A stretch of DNA of 64,000 bases from an uncultured Chromatiaceae bacterium (GTDB taxonomy: Bacteria; Pseudomonadota; Gammaproteobacteria; Chromatiales; Chromatiaceae), in the NCBI GenBank assembly GCA_937923175.1, contig CALALB010000017.1, positions 21,153 to 85,152 of the forward strand, read 5' to 3'. This document shows, in pieces, positions 19,928 to 29,224 of the stretch. Position 1 is the first letter of the stretch. Each line of letters opens with the position of its first letter. Both the position numbers and the translations under genes were made by a program. Below the pieces are notes generated by a model. It ran no database searches. It worked only from the letters and a program-made list of their open reading frames with translations, and was not told where the DNA came from.

Positions 19928-22900
19928 ATGATCGCACTCTTCGTCCGCCACCGGCTGCTCGCCAATCTCCTGATGGCGGGGATGTTGATTCTGGGCGCCG
20001 TAGCGCTCGCGCGGATGAATATCCAGTTCTTCCCGAGCTTTGCTCTCGATATCGTCGCGGTACGGGTGGTCTGGAGCGGGGCCTCCGCCGAGGATGTCGA
20101 AAGCGGCATCATCATCCCACTCGAGGAGCGGCTTAAAACGGTCGATGGTCTCAAAAAACTCACCGCCACCGCTGCCCAGGGGATCGCCAGCATGACCCTG
20201 GAGCTCAAGGAGGGCACAGACCCCCTGCTCGCGCTCGATCAGGTCCGCCAGCGGGTGGACGAATTTCGCAATCTTCCCAAGGATGCCGAGACCCCTCAGA
20301 TCTTTCGCGTCTCCCGCTATGAGCCGGTCGCGCGTCTCCTGGTCTCGGGACCGGATCTTGAGACCCTGCGCCCCTGGGTGCGGCAGTTTGAGCGCGAGCT
20401 TCTCGCGCGCGGGATCGATCGGGTAGACATCTCGGGTCTTCCCGAGGAGCGGATCGCCATCCAGGTGCCGGCCGCCGCACTCGAGACCCTAGGCCTGGCG
20501 CTCGATGGCATTGGCGAGCAGCTGGGGCGTCTGGCCCGCGACCTGCCGGCAGGGATCGCAGGCGAATCGGACGGCGCGCGTGAGATCCGCGGTCTTGAAC
20601 AACGCCGCCAGGCCTCGGAGTTTCTAGACCTGCCGATCATCGCGAGCGATCGCACCCTCGTACGTCTGGGGGATATCGCAACCATCGTGCGTGAGTCCCG
20701 CCCCGCAAGCCTCGCGCTCCATTCCATCCCTGTCGGCCAAAACCCCGGGCCGCTTGCCGACAAACCGGTGACGGTCGAGCTGTTGCTCCAGCGCGCCGAG
20801 CAAGGCCATTCGCTGCGCGCAGCGCGGATCTTGGATCGCTGGCTTGCCGAAACCCGCCCCATCCTGCCACCCTCGATCGATCTTCGGGTCTTTGATGCCC
20901 AATGGCAGGTCATCGCCGATCGCATCAATCTTTTGGTTAAAAACGGCCTCCAGGGTCTGGTCTTGGTCTTGACCCTGCTGTTTATCTTTTTGCCCGGTCG
21001 GGTGGCCTTTTGGGTGGCGATGGGTATTCCCACTGCCTATCTGGCGGCGCTGGCGCTGCTGTGGGCGCTGGGCGGCAGCATCAATATGATGAGCCTATTT
21101 GGGTTGCTTCTGACCCTGGGCATCATCGACGATGATGCCATTGTGGTCGGCGAATACGCCGAGATGCGTTTCAGTCAAGGGCTTGCTCCCGCAGAGGCGG
21201 CGATCCTCGGGGCAGAGCGGATGTTCTGGCCGATCATGGCCTCGGGTCTGACCACGATCGCCGCCTTCCTGCCTCTGATGCTGGTCGGGGGGATCATGGG
21301 CAATATCCTGCGCGATATCCCTTTTGTCGCGATCACTGTGCTCGCCGCCTCGCTCGTCGAGGTCTTTTTGGTGATGCCCAATCATCTGCGCATGGCCTTT
21401 GAGCAGCATCGGGCGGTCAAGGCCCCACGCTGGCGCGAGCAGGTCAATGCCGCATTCGAGCATTTCCGCGAGCAGATCTATCGCCCCATCCTGATCTGGG
21501 CGCTGCGCTGGCGCGGGGTGACCCTGAGCCTGGTCATCGCCTTGATGCTCTTGGCGGTGGGTCTGCTTGCCGGTGGGCGGGTGCCATTCGTCTTTTTTCC
21601 GACGCCTGAGTCGCAACTGATCTTTGCCAATATCACCTTCGTCGCCGGCACCCCGCGCGAACAGACCGCGGCCTTTCTGGCTGAGCTCGAGCGCACCCTC
21701 ATCGCCGCCGAAGACGAGCTCGGCGGTCATCTGATCGAGTCGGCGGTCGCGCGCCTGGGGACCACGGTCATGGTTGAGGCGGGGGCTGCGCCGAGCGGCG
21801 ATCAACTCGCCTCGATCCTGGTCCAGCTTGTCCCCTCAGAACAGCGCAGGGTGCGTAACGAGCGCTTCATCGCCACCTGGCGCGCCAAGACGCCCCTGCC
21901 CGCCGGTCTTGAAAGCCTGGTGATCTCGGAGCGCCGGCCAGGACCACCTGGGCGGGATCTGACCGTCCGTCTGGTCGGAGAGGACGCCGAACGCCTGAAG
22001 ACCGCAGCACTTGAACTTGCCCAAAGCCTGGAATCCGTCCCCGGGGTCTCGAATCTGGTCGATGATCTGCCATTCGGGCGCGAGCAATTGATCTATCGCC
22101 TGACCCCCCAAGGACTGGCATTGGGGTTGACCACCGAGTCGCTCGGTCGCCAATTGCGCGCGGCCTTCGATGGCTATCTCGCCCAATTGGTCCAGGTGGG
22201 CCAGGATGAGCTCGAGGTGAGGGTGCTTTTGCCGCGCGCCGAGCGCGAGCGCCTGGATACCCTCGAGCAGCTTTTGGTGCGCGCCCCCGACGGACGCTTC
22301 GTGCCTTTGAGCAGCGTGGCCTCTTGGGAGACGCGGCGGGGGTTTGAGGCCCTGCGCCATGCCAATGGCCGACTGGCGGTCGAGGTCTCGGGCGATGTGG
22401 ATCGGGCACTCAATACCCCAGACAATGTCCGCGCTGCCCTGGAAGGTGAACTCTTGCCCGAGCTGGTCGCGCGCTATGGGATCGAGTATAGCTTCGAAGG
22501 ACGTGCTGCCGACCAGCGCGAGACCCTGGGCGATATGCAGCTTGGCGTCGTTCTGGGCTTGATACTGATCTACATGATTTTGGCTGCGGTCTTCGGGAGC
22601 TGGGGCTGGCCGTTGGTGGTGATGACCGCTATCCCCTTGGGTCTGGTGGGCGCACTCGCCGGCCATTGGTTGCTTGGGTTGGATCTGACCATCCTATCTC
22701 TCTTTGGTCTTTTTGGGCTGTCTGGGATCGTGGTCAATAACGCGATCATCCTGGTCAGCCTGTATCAGGAGCTGCGTGAAGCGGGGATGCCGGTCGAGGA
22801 GGCACTGGTCGAGGCCGCAGTCGCCCGCTTGCGAGCCATGTTGCTCACCTCAGTGACCACTGTGGTCGGTCTCGGCCCGCTGATCTTTGAAAAAAGCCTC

Positions 22901-23035
22901 CAGGCGCAGTTTTTGATCCCCATGGCGGTCTCCCTGGCCTTTGGCGTCGGCTTTGCGACCGTGTTGGTCTTGATCTTTACCCCTGCACTGTTATCGCTGT
23001 ATGAGGAACTCCAGACAAGGCTGCGCAGCCGTTAG
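19928..23035 (+). CDS. RND family efflux pump permease (AcrB/HAE type)
   Basis: This proton-driven transporter of 1035 residues has the usual 12-helix, two-periplasmic-loop layout. The first helix is followed by INIQFFPSF-like sequence (MNIQFFPSFALDIVAVRVVWSG), the porter domain contains GASAEDVE, and TM4 has LGIIDDDAIVVGEYAEMR with the Asp pair used for proton relay. The C-terminal half repeats the fold with GIVVNNAIILVSLYQE. It overlaps nothing and starts immediately after the adaptor stop, so they are co-expressed. Substrate cannot be told; lipid, drug and metal-type pumps share this pattern, though no metal-binding Met cluster is evident. Confidence 0.92.
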   Translation: MIALFVRHRLLANLLMAGMLILGAVALARMNIQFFPSFALDIVAVRVVWSGASAEDVESGIIIPLEERLKTVDGLKKLTATAAQGIASMTLELKEGTDPLLALDQVRQRVDEFRNLPKDAETPQIFRVSRYEPVARLLVSGPDLETLRPWVRQFERELLARGIDRVDISGLPEERIAIQVPAAALETLGLALDGIGEQLGRLARDLPAGIAGESDGAREIRGLEQRRQASEFLDLPIIASDRTLVRLGDIATIVRESRPASLALHSIPVGQNPGPLADKPVTVELLLQRAEQGHSLRAARILDRWLAETRPILPPSIDLRVFDAQWQVIADRINLLVKNGLQGLVLVLTLLFIFLPGRVAFWVAMGIPTAYLAALALLWALGGSINMMSLFGLLLTLGIIDDDAIVVGEYAEMRFSQGLAPAEAAILGAERMFWPIMASGLTTIAAFLPLMLVGGIMGNILRDIPFVAITVLAASLVEVFLVMPNHLRMAFEQHRAVKAPRWREQVNAAFEHFREQIYRPILIWALRWRGVTLSLVIALMLLAVGLLAGGRVPFVFFPTPESQLIFANITFVAGTPREQTAAFLAELERTLIAAEDELGGHLIESAVARLGTTVMVEAGAAPSGDQLASILVQLVPSEQRRVRNERFIATWRAKTPLPAGLESLVISERRPGPPGRDLTVRLVGEDAERLKTAALELAQSLESVPGVSNLVDDLPFGREQLIYRLTPQGLALGLTTESLGRQLRAAFDGYLAQLVQVGQDELEVRVLLPRAERERLDTLEQLLVRAPDGRFVPLSSVASWETRRGFEALRHANGRLAVEVSGDVDRALNTPDNVRAALEGELLPELVARYGIEYSFEGRAADQRETLGDMQLGVVLGLILIYMILAAVFGSWGWPLVVMTAIPLGLVGALAGHWLLGLDLTILSLFGLFGLSGIVVNNAIILVSLYQELREAGMPVEEALVEAAVARLRAMLLTSVTTVVGLGPLIFEKSLQAQFLIPMAVSLAFGVGFATVLVLIFTPALLSLYEELQTRLRSR

Positions 23036-23065
23036 AGGCAGGTCATCCGACGCGCCCTCTACTCC

Positions 23066-23371
23066 GTCATTCCGGCCGCCCCTGCATCTTCATCATTCCG
23101 GGGTACCCTCCCCTTGTCATTCCGGAATAAGCTGGAATCCAGGAAAAGCCATCGGCGGCGTCAGGGGTGTCAGGGGTTTTCTAGACCCCGGCTTTCGCCG
23201 GGGTGACAAAGCAGGTGTCATTCCGGCACAGGAATGTCGCCCGACTGCCGCCAGCCCGCCTGCCGTGTGACCCAAGAAGGTGTCATTCCGGTCCAGGAAT
23301 ATCGCCCCGGTGCAAACCGAGACCGGGATCGACCTCTTGCTTCGGGCCTGCTGGCCCTCGCAATGACGTTG
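23066..23371. repeat. Cluster of REP-like repeats between RND pump and next gene
   Basis: This gene-free gap holds at least five CATTCCGG starts (near 23067, 23094, 23119, 23218, 23282), one full CCCCGGCTTTCGCCGGGG stem (about 23184-23205) and a second copy of the TTGCTTCGGGCC...CTCGCAATGACGT element (23336-23370). It separates convergent genes and contains no credible ORF. Confidence 0.65.
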
Positions 23372-23386
23372 TTCCGGTAAGGGTCT

Positions 23387-24013
23387 TCAAGGGATCAGGG
23401 CCGCGCGGACGGCATCCAGATCCAGGCGTTCGAGATAGGCCTCAAGCGGTTGGGGATCGTTTAAGCCCTGACCCTTAGCCTGGACCAGCAGCCGATTGTC
23501 GATCACGAACATGAGCCTGTAATCCTGGCTGCCGGGGGCATGTTCGAGCAATCCCCGCTGACCCTTGAAGGCATAGGGTCTCATATTGGGCGTGCTCTGC
23601 ATGACCACGGGTAGAGAGAGTGCAGCAGTCAGCATGGGCAGCAGGGGCGAATCCACAGCCAGATTGAGCTCGATCTCAGCGCCATCCCCGCGCCGATAGC
23701 GCCGGCTGAGGGTGGTCCCGGTGATCATGGCCGCTAGTCCGGCCGTCTGGGTCTCAGCTGCATCCGCTGTCCAACCCGGCAGGGGTTCGGGCAATAGGCG
23801 GATGAGATGGGCAGCCAGCCGTTCCTGGATTTGCCCAATGGCAAAATTGAGCGCATCCACTGCCGATCGGTATTGGCCAGACTCATAGAATCGGCGCGCT
23901 GCATCCAGCCGGTCGAGTATCTCATCGGCGCCTGCCGGGCTTGAACACAGGGCTGCGGCGGCGAGCACGAGCGTTCGAATACGCAGTCTTGGCATCGGCT
24001 GATCCTCACTCAT
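23387..24013 (-). CDS. Secreted protein of unknown function
   Basis: The 208-residue product has a Sec signal peptide (RIRTLVLAAAALCSSPAGA, cleavage near ADEIL). A helical TPR-like segment (LDAARRFYESGQYRSAVDALNFAIGQI) follows, then a beta-rich domain (LSRRYRRGDGAEIELNLAVDSP, then DYRLMFVIDNRLLVQAKG). I do not recognise a family. The start overlaps the stop of the CBS/DUF294 gene by one base (TGATG), so it is translationally coupled to that signalling cluster. A later Met (MPRLRIR) could be the true start. Confidence 0.8.
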   Translation of the reverse strand: MSEDQPMPRLRIRTLVLAAAALCSSPAGADEILDRLDAARRFYESGQYRSAVDALNFAIGQIQERLAAHLIRLLPEPLPGWTADAAETQTAGLAAMITGTTLSRRYRRGDGAEIELNLAVDSPLLPMLTAALSLPVVMQSTPNMRPYAFKGQRGLLEHAPGSQDYRLMFVIDNRLLVQAKGQGLNDPQPLEAYLERLDLDAVRAALIP

Positions 24014-25461
24014 CAGGTAAATTCACGGCGCAGACGGGTTTGCAGAGCGCGCGCCTGGTTGAGCGATTCTTTGAGCATCAGGCGCTGTAATGGTTTCAGC
24101 GCCTCGGGCCTGATGCGCTCAGGCGAGTCCTGGGCGGGCGCCCTCAGTTGCTGTTCGAGACGCAGATGCTCGATGAATTGGAAACAGTCGATCTCAGCGG
24201 CGCATGTCTCAGCGCTCAGTTGCCGATTGGCAGCGCTTGCGCGCAAGCGATCGGCGGTATGGGTGACCCATAGACCATCCTTCAGGGCCCAGATCCGCGC
24301 TGCCTCGATGAAAAAGCGGGCACCCTGGCGTTTGAGGTCGAACCTCGGCAGACCCTGGCCCAGGCGGCCGAGCCTCAGAGGCCCCATCCAGCCCAAGGGC
24401 GGTGCACTCCTGAGGCTATGGACGGCGAGATGGCGCAAAAATTCGGGATGCTCAGGCAGGATCTGGATCAGCCAGGCGCGCAAGCGATCGACCGGCTCAG
24501 CGCTACCATAGAGCGGGCGAAAGTCAAGACAACCGACCGGATGATCGTTCGCAGGGGTGGGGGATTGCAGCCAGCGCAAAAAACGCGCCTGCCATTCAGA
24601 TTCGCTCAAACACCAATCGGGATGCCCTGCCATGACCCCATCGGGGCAATGGCTGAACCCCAAGCGATGGAGCGCCTCGTTGACGGCGCGGGCAAAGGTT
24701 AGCAAACCTTGGCGCACCTCAGGGGTGCTGGCTGGGTCGGGGGGGACGAACAACAGGGCATTGTCTTGCTCCATCCTAAAGCTCGGCTCGAGCCGCCCTT
24801 CGCTACCCAAGGTGATCCAGCACCAGGAAACAGGTGGCAGATCGGATTCGTCTTCGATCAATTCGATGACCCGGATGGCAATGAGGTCATTGAGTCCGGA
24901 GAGCCACTGGGCAAGCGACTCAATCCCCAATCCAGCCCGGAAAAGCTCGACCCCTCGGCGTCTGATGCGGTCAACGGCCTTGAGCATCGCCAGCAGGTCA
25001 CGCGCCCGACCGATCTCGGCGATCAGTTCATCCGCATCGGTCGCCGGCAGACCCAGGAGATCGGTTTGGGAAAGCAGCCCATAGAGGGCACCGGAGGGCT
25101 CGGTGAGGATCAGATAGCGGACGCCGCGCTTGGCCATCATCACCTTGGCGCGATGGATGGGTGCATCGGCGACCAAGGTTGGGGGGGCACCGAGCATGTG
25201 GTTGGTCACGGGATCCTCGAGCGTGCCCCCCTCGAAACCGATCGCATGGAGCAGATCGCGCAGGGTCACCAGACCCAGAGGCAGCTGGGTGTAGGGATCG
25301 GCCACCACAGCTGCGTCCTTTTCCTCCTGGCTGAGACGATACAGCAGCTCGCGCAGTCTGGTCTCAGGGGTGACCACTACAGCCTCTTGGCGGATGCGCG
25401 CGCGCACACTGTCGCGGTCGGTCGCCTCTGAGGGAGTCCAGGCAGACTTGCTCATCACCAT
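24013..25461 (-). CDS. CBS-domain and DUF294 nucleotidyltransferase-like signalling protein
   Basis: The 482-residue protein has two N-terminal CBS motifs (about residues 25-135: AAVVADPYTQLPLGLVTLRDLL and VRYLILTEPSGALYGLLSQTDLL). Next come a helical linker and a nucleotidyltransferase-like core with GSEGRLEPSFRMEQDNALLF (GS...GR...E...DN pattern, near residue 225), followed by a DUF294 C-terminal helical domain. The family resembles the GlnD uridylyltransferase head and usually lacks a cyclic-nucleotide domain in this form. Neighbours are a receiver protein and a transporter-like kinase, so it probably belongs to that regulatory system. Confidence 0.85.
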   Translation of the reverse strand: MVMSKSAWTPSEATDRDSVRARIRQEAVVVTPETRLRELLYRLSQEEKDAAVVADPYTQLPLGLVTLRDLLHAIGFEGGTLEDPVTNHMLGAPPTLVADAPIHRAKVMMAKRGVRYLILTEPSGALYGLLSQTDLLGLPATDADELIAEIGRARDLLAMLKAVDRIRRRGVELFRAGLGIESLAQWLSGLNDLIAIRVIELIEDESDLPPVSWCWITLGSEGRLEPSFRMEQDNALLFVPPDPASTPEVRQGLLTFARAVNEALHRLGFSHCPDGVMAGHPDWCLSESEWQARFLRWLQSPTPANDHPVGCLDFRPLYGSAEPVDRLRAWLIQILPEHPEFLRHLAVHSLRSAPPLGWMGPLRLGRLGQGLPRFDLKRQGARFFIEAARIWALKDGLWVTHTADRLRASAANRQLSAETCAAEIDCFQFIEHLRLEQQLRAPAQDSPERIRPEALKPLQRLMLKESLNQARALQTRLRREFT

Positions 25462-25488
25462 AGGTCGATTGCCCCCCCCAGCGTCGCC

Positions 25489-25860
25489 TCAGGTCGGGGT
25501 CTCGAGCAGGGTACGCACCCGCTCGATCAGCTCATGGGTCGAGAACGGCTTGGTGAGATAGGCGTCGGCACCAAGCTTTAGACCTCGGTCGCGATCGGTG
25601 GCGCGTCCTTTGGCAGTGAGCATCAAGACCCGCAGATGTTTAAGCCCTGGATCGGCGCGCACCGACTCGAGCACGGCAAAGCCATCAAGCTTCGGCATCA
25701 TAACATCCAGGATCACCAAATCAGGCCGGTGGGTGCGGATCGCCTCGAGCGCTGTCTCACCATCGCGAGCGACCTGGATCTCATAGCCAGAGCGTTTCAT
25801 CAAAAACTCGAGGGCGATGAGAATATGGGGCTCGTCATCAATGATCAGGATGGACTTCAT
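25489..25860 (-). CDS. Single-domain response regulator
   Basis: The 123-residue receiver-only protein has the acidic pair (LIIDDEP), the phospho-acceptor Asp (DLVILDVMMPKLDGF), the Thr switch (MLTAKG) and the Lys (LTKPFS). No output domain is present. The start MKSILIIDDEP is preferred; 11 further codons are open upstream. It follows the histidine-kinase gene by 71 bases and precedes the CBS/DUF294 gene. It is the likely phosphorylation partner of the kinase. Confidence 0.9.
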   Translation of the reverse strand: MKSILIIDDEPHILIALEFLMKRSGYEIQVARDGETALEAIRTHRPDLVILDVMMPKLDGFAVLESVRADPGLKHLRVLMLTAKGRATDRDRGLKLGADAYLTKPFSTHELIERVRTLLETPT

Positions 25861-25885
25861 GGTCAGAACCTGCTGGATCATGGGG

Positions 25886-25978
25886 CCCCTCACCCCGGCG
25901 TAAGCCGGGGCACACCGGCACAGGCCTGGGTCTAGGGGTGCTGGCTTCCGGATTTGTCCGGAATGATAGCGTCAGAAT
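25886..25978. repeat. REP-like repeat overlapping the 3' end of the kinase gene
   Basis: A CACCCCGGCGTAAGCCGGGGCAC stem (about 25890-25912) and a degenerate CTTCCGGATTTGTCCGGAATGATAG stem (about 25949-25973) lie here. The second stem is inside the coding sequence of the histidine kinase and encodes its last residues (DAIIPDKSGSQ). Confidence 0.6.
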
Positions 25979-28700
25979 GACAGGCAGGGAGTTCGACGCA
26001 AAGCTTAGCACCCCTTGGTTGGCGATTTTCAGCCCAGATGCGCCCGCCGAGATGGGTGATGATCCGGCGGCTAATCGGTAATCCCAGGCCGGTCCCCAAG
26101 GGTTTGGCACCGCCGGCCGAGCTCTGATGAAAGCGTTCAAAGATCAGCTCGAGCTCGGCGGCCGGGATCCCTGGGCCATTGTCGGCCACATTGAGCCGCC
26201 AGACCGGACCCAGGCGTCTGAGACCGATCTCGATCCGGCCAGATCCCGAAGGGGCGAACTTGGCAGCATTGGCAATGAGGTTTTCGAGCACCTGGATCAG
26301 GCGGTCGCGATCGCCCCAGACCCAGGCCGGTTCAGGAGGTAGATCAAGCTGGACGCTGATCCCCCGTTCTTTTACAAGGGGCGCGGTCATGGTCACCGTA
26401 TCTTCGACGAGATGTTGCAGCGCCAGGATCTCGGTGTGCCAGTCGGCGTGACCGGATTCGATCTTGGCTAGATCCAGGACCTGATCGACCAGACGCGATA
26501 GGCGCTCGGCCTCGCTGACCAGGATCGCGAGAAAGCGCTGGCGTTGCTCGGGATCGAGGTCTGGATGATCGCGTAGGATCTCGGCAAAGGCCCGGATCGA
26601 GGCGAGGGGGGTACGCAGTTCATGGGTCACTGAGGACATGAAATCGTCTTTGAGTCGATCCAGCTCCTGGAGACGCTCATTGGCTGCCCGCAGCTCGGCG
26701 GTGGCCGCCTCGAGGTCGCGCGACTTTTGTTCGAGCTGTTGGCTATAGAGTCGCACCTGCCAGGCCTCATCGAGGATGGCGAGCACCTCCTCCAGACCCA
26801 ACGACTCCTCCTGAGTGACCGAGGCGATCATCAGGCGCGCCGAGGCGCTGCCGATCGCCCCCGACAACAGGGTCTCGGCAAACCCGACTGTCTCGGGATC
26901 GGCTGGCAGCTCATCAGACGAGCTGAAACCTCGCGTCCGGGCATGTTTGGCAAATGCCAGCCGGGTGCGTTCCGGGCCGAGAAAGCGTTCGGTCAAGGCC
27001 AGGAGCTCGCGGACATCGGCCTGGCCGCGCCAAACCGAGGTGCGATTGCGCCTGGGGTCACGCAGGATATCGACGAATAAACGGGCCTGGGCGGCCTCGA
27101 TGGGCCGCGGGGTGCGCAATGATGAAACCCCGATAAACATCAACAGATTGGCAGTCAGGCTCCAAAACAGCCCATGGGTGATCGGATTCCAGCCTTCCAG
27201 GCCAAAGAGCGCCTGGGGCGCTAGGAAGGCCAGCCCGCCGATCCCCGAATCCATGAATGCCGGAGGTAGCCAGCCCGATTTGGCAAATGAAGGCAGCAAC
27301 AGGGTATAGACCCAGATCAGAAAACCGACGAGCAACCCGGCCAGGGCGCCCTCGCGTGTCCCGCCACGCCAATAAAGACCTCCGATCAGGGGCGGGGCGA
27401 ACTGGGCTACGGCCACAAAGCTGATCAACCCGATATTGACCAGGGCATAGGCCTCGCCGGCCAGCCGGTAGTAGAGATAACTCAATACCAGGATACCGAG
27501 GATCGCTAGACGCCGGATCATCAATAACAACTGGCCCAGATGCGCCCGGGGTTGATGGCGCGGCCACAGGCGCATCAATAATGGCAAGACTAGATCATTG
27601 CTGACCATGGTCGAGAGCGCGACGGTCTCGACGATCACCATCCCAGTCGAGGCCGACAACCCGCCAATGAAGACCAGGAGTGCCAGATCCGGCCGCTTCA
27701 TGGCCATGGGGACGGTCAGCATGAAGGTATCGGCGGCCGTGGATCCGTCCGGAAAGATAGACAGTCCAGCCAAGGCGATCGGGATCACGAACAGATTGAT
27801 CAACCAAAGATAGAGCGGGAACAGCCAGATCGCCCGCCGCAGATGGCGTTCATCGCTATTCTCGACCACGGCCACCTGGAATTGGCGCGGCAATAGAATG
27901 ATGGCCAGACCGGCGAGCAGATTGACCGCAAACCAGTCATACAAGGGAGGGAGCCGAGGCGAGAGAACCGGCGCCAAACGCTGGGCAAGTGCCGGGTCTG
28001 ACACCAGGGTCTCCAAGGAGAGTCCATCCGGGGCCATGAGTTCGAGGGTGACAAAGACCCCCAGCGCCAAAAAGGCGAAGAGCTTGACCAAGGACTCGAA
28101 GGCAATGGCCGCAACCAGGCCCTCGTGACGCTCGCTGACATCGAGCTGGCGAGTACCGAACAGGATCGCAAAGGCTGCGAGCAAGAGAGCGACGGCAAAG
28201 GCGGAGTCATGCCACAGGGGCAAGGCGGTGGTCTCGGGCATGCGCACCTGCGGATAGTGGCGCAGGATCTCAAAGCTCCAAGAGACGGCCTTGAGCTGGA
28301 GGGCGATATAGGGGATGACCCCGAGCACGGCGATCAGGGTGACCAGACCGCCTAAGAGTTGGCTCTTGCCATAGCGCGAGGCGATGAAATCGGCGATCGA
28401 GGTGATCCGCGCCGACTTGCTGATCCGGATCATCTTGAGCAAGACCGAGGCCCAGAGCAACGCCGAGAGGGTTGGCCCGAGATAGATGGGCAAGAAACCG
28501 ATCCCGGTCTCCGCAGCCTGACCCACGCTGCCATAAAAGGTCCAGGCGGTACAATAGACTGCCAGCGACAGGGCATAGACGGTCGGCTGGGCGATCACCG
28601 AGCGCCCCCTTTCGACGCGCCGCTCGGCCCAATAGGCGATGGCAAAGAGCAGACCCACATAGGCCAGCGAGATGGCGATGATCGCGAGGCTGAGGATCAT
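25932..28700 (-). CDS. Sodium:solute symporter-type sensor histidine kinase (CbrA-like)
   Basis: A 922-residue membrane protein fuses an SSS/SLC5 transporter domain (about 12-13 helices, residues 1-510) to a cytoplasmic kinase. After a linker and a coiled coil (LEQKSRDLEAATAELRAANERL) comes the H-box HELRTPLASIRAFAEIL with His near residue 693, the N-box ENLIANAAKF, the G1 box VADNGPGIP and the G2 box GTGLGLPISRR. No PAS domain is evident. The family includes CbrA, which couples substrate sensing or transport to carbon or nitrogen control. It overlaps the upstream 2-helix gene by 4 bases (ATGA). The last few residues come from a dispersed repeat. Confidence 0.9.
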   Translation of the reverse strand: MILSLAIIAISLAYVGLLFAIAYWAERRVERGRSVIAQPTVYALSLAVYCTAWTFYGSVGQAAETGIGFLPIYLGPTLSALLWASVLLKMIRISKSARITSIADFIASRYGKSQLLGGLVTLIAVLGVIPYIALQLKAVSWSFEILRHYPQVRMPETTALPLWHDSAFAVALLLAAFAILFGTRQLDVSERHEGLVAAIAFESLVKLFAFLALGVFVTLELMAPDGLSLETLVSDPALAQRLAPVLSPRLPPLYDWFAVNLLAGLAIILLPRQFQVAVVENSDERHLRRAIWLFPLYLWLINLFVIPIALAGLSIFPDGSTAADTFMLTVPMAMKRPDLALLVFIGGLSASTGMVIVETVALSTMVSNDLVLPLLMRLWPRHQPRAHLGQLLLMIRRLAILGILVLSYLYYRLAGEAYALVNIGLISFVAVAQFAPPLIGGLYWRGGTREGALAGLLVGFLIWVYTLLLPSFAKSGWLPPAFMDSGIGGLAFLAPQALFGLEGWNPITHGLFWSLTANLLMFIGVSSLRTPRPIEAAQARLFVDILRDPRRNRTSVWRGQADVRELLALTERFLGPERTRLAFAKHARTRGFSSSDELPADPETVGFAETLLSGAIGSASARLMIASVTQEESLGLEEVLAILDEAWQVRLYSQQLEQKSRDLEAATAELRAANERLQELDRLKDDFMSSVTHELRTPLASIRAFAEILRDHPDLDPEQRQRFLAILVSEAERLSRLVDQVLDLAKIESGHADWHTEILALQHLVEDTVTMTAPLVKERGISVQLDLPPEPAWVWGDRDRLIQVLENLIANAAKFAPSGSGRIEIGLRRLGPVWRLNVADNGPGIPAAELELIFERFHQSSAGGAKPLGTGLGLPISRRIITHLGGRIWAENRQPRGAKLCVELPACHSDAIIPDKSGSQHP

Positions 28701-28966
28701 GGGTCATCGCGATTCGCGGCGGTGATCCAGGCCGCCCCCAGGATCACCAGGGCCCAAACGCCATAGAGATAAAGATCCAGCGAGGGGATCCCCAACCAGG
28801 GACCCAGCAGATCATGACGCCCAACCAGGGGGGAAAATAAAAGCACCAGGGCGATGCTGAAGAGGGTCAAAAGACGCTGCCTGAGGAGCGAACGGCGGGC
28901 GACGGGCGGTGATTGATCGCTCCCCGCTCGCTTTTCCAAACCCGCTGTTGGCTTATCCCCGTTCAT
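28697..28966 (-). CDS. Small two-helix membrane protein upstream of the transporter-kinase
   Basis: The 89-residue product has a charged N-terminus and two hydrophobic helices (LLTLFSIALVLLFSPLVG and LDLYLYGVWALVILGAAWITA). Its stop overlaps the start of the SSS-type kinase by 4 bases, suggesting a stoichiometric partner. It is similar in shape and position to small subunits (DUF4212 or DUF485 type) that accompany sodium/solute symporters, but I cannot confirm the family. Confidence 0.75.
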   Translation of the reverse strand: MNGDKPTAGLEKRAGSDQSPPVARRSLLRQRLLTLFSIALVLLFSPLVGRHDLLGPWLGIPSLDLYLYGVWALVILGAAWITAANRDDP

Positions 28967-29043
28967 CTTTCCGCGGCGTCATTGCGGCGCCGTTATTCCA
29001 GCGCAAGCCAGCCAAGTCATTTTGGCCTTATTCCCCTGTAGCA

Positions 29044-29182
29044 TTCCGGCGCGCCCTCTACCCCGTCATTCCGGCGCAAGCCGGAACCCAGGATCCGGAA
29101 TGCAGCGCAAAGGCCAGAATCGTTGGCGCTGCCGGTAAAGTCTCCTGGACCCCCGCTTTCGCCGGGGTGACGGGAGTGGAGA
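29044..29182. repeat. REP-like repeat pair
   Basis: The gap between the two-helix gene and the nuclease gene holds CATTCCGGCGC (29044), a full GTCATTCCGGCGCAAGCCGGAACCCAG element (about 29066-29092) and CCCCCGCTTTCGCCGGGGTGAC (about 29151-29172). No ORF is credible here. Confidence 0.7.
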
Positions 29183-29224
29183 TTGGTCACCATGTTCGCC
29201 TTTCCCAGCTCAAGCGAACCCTCT

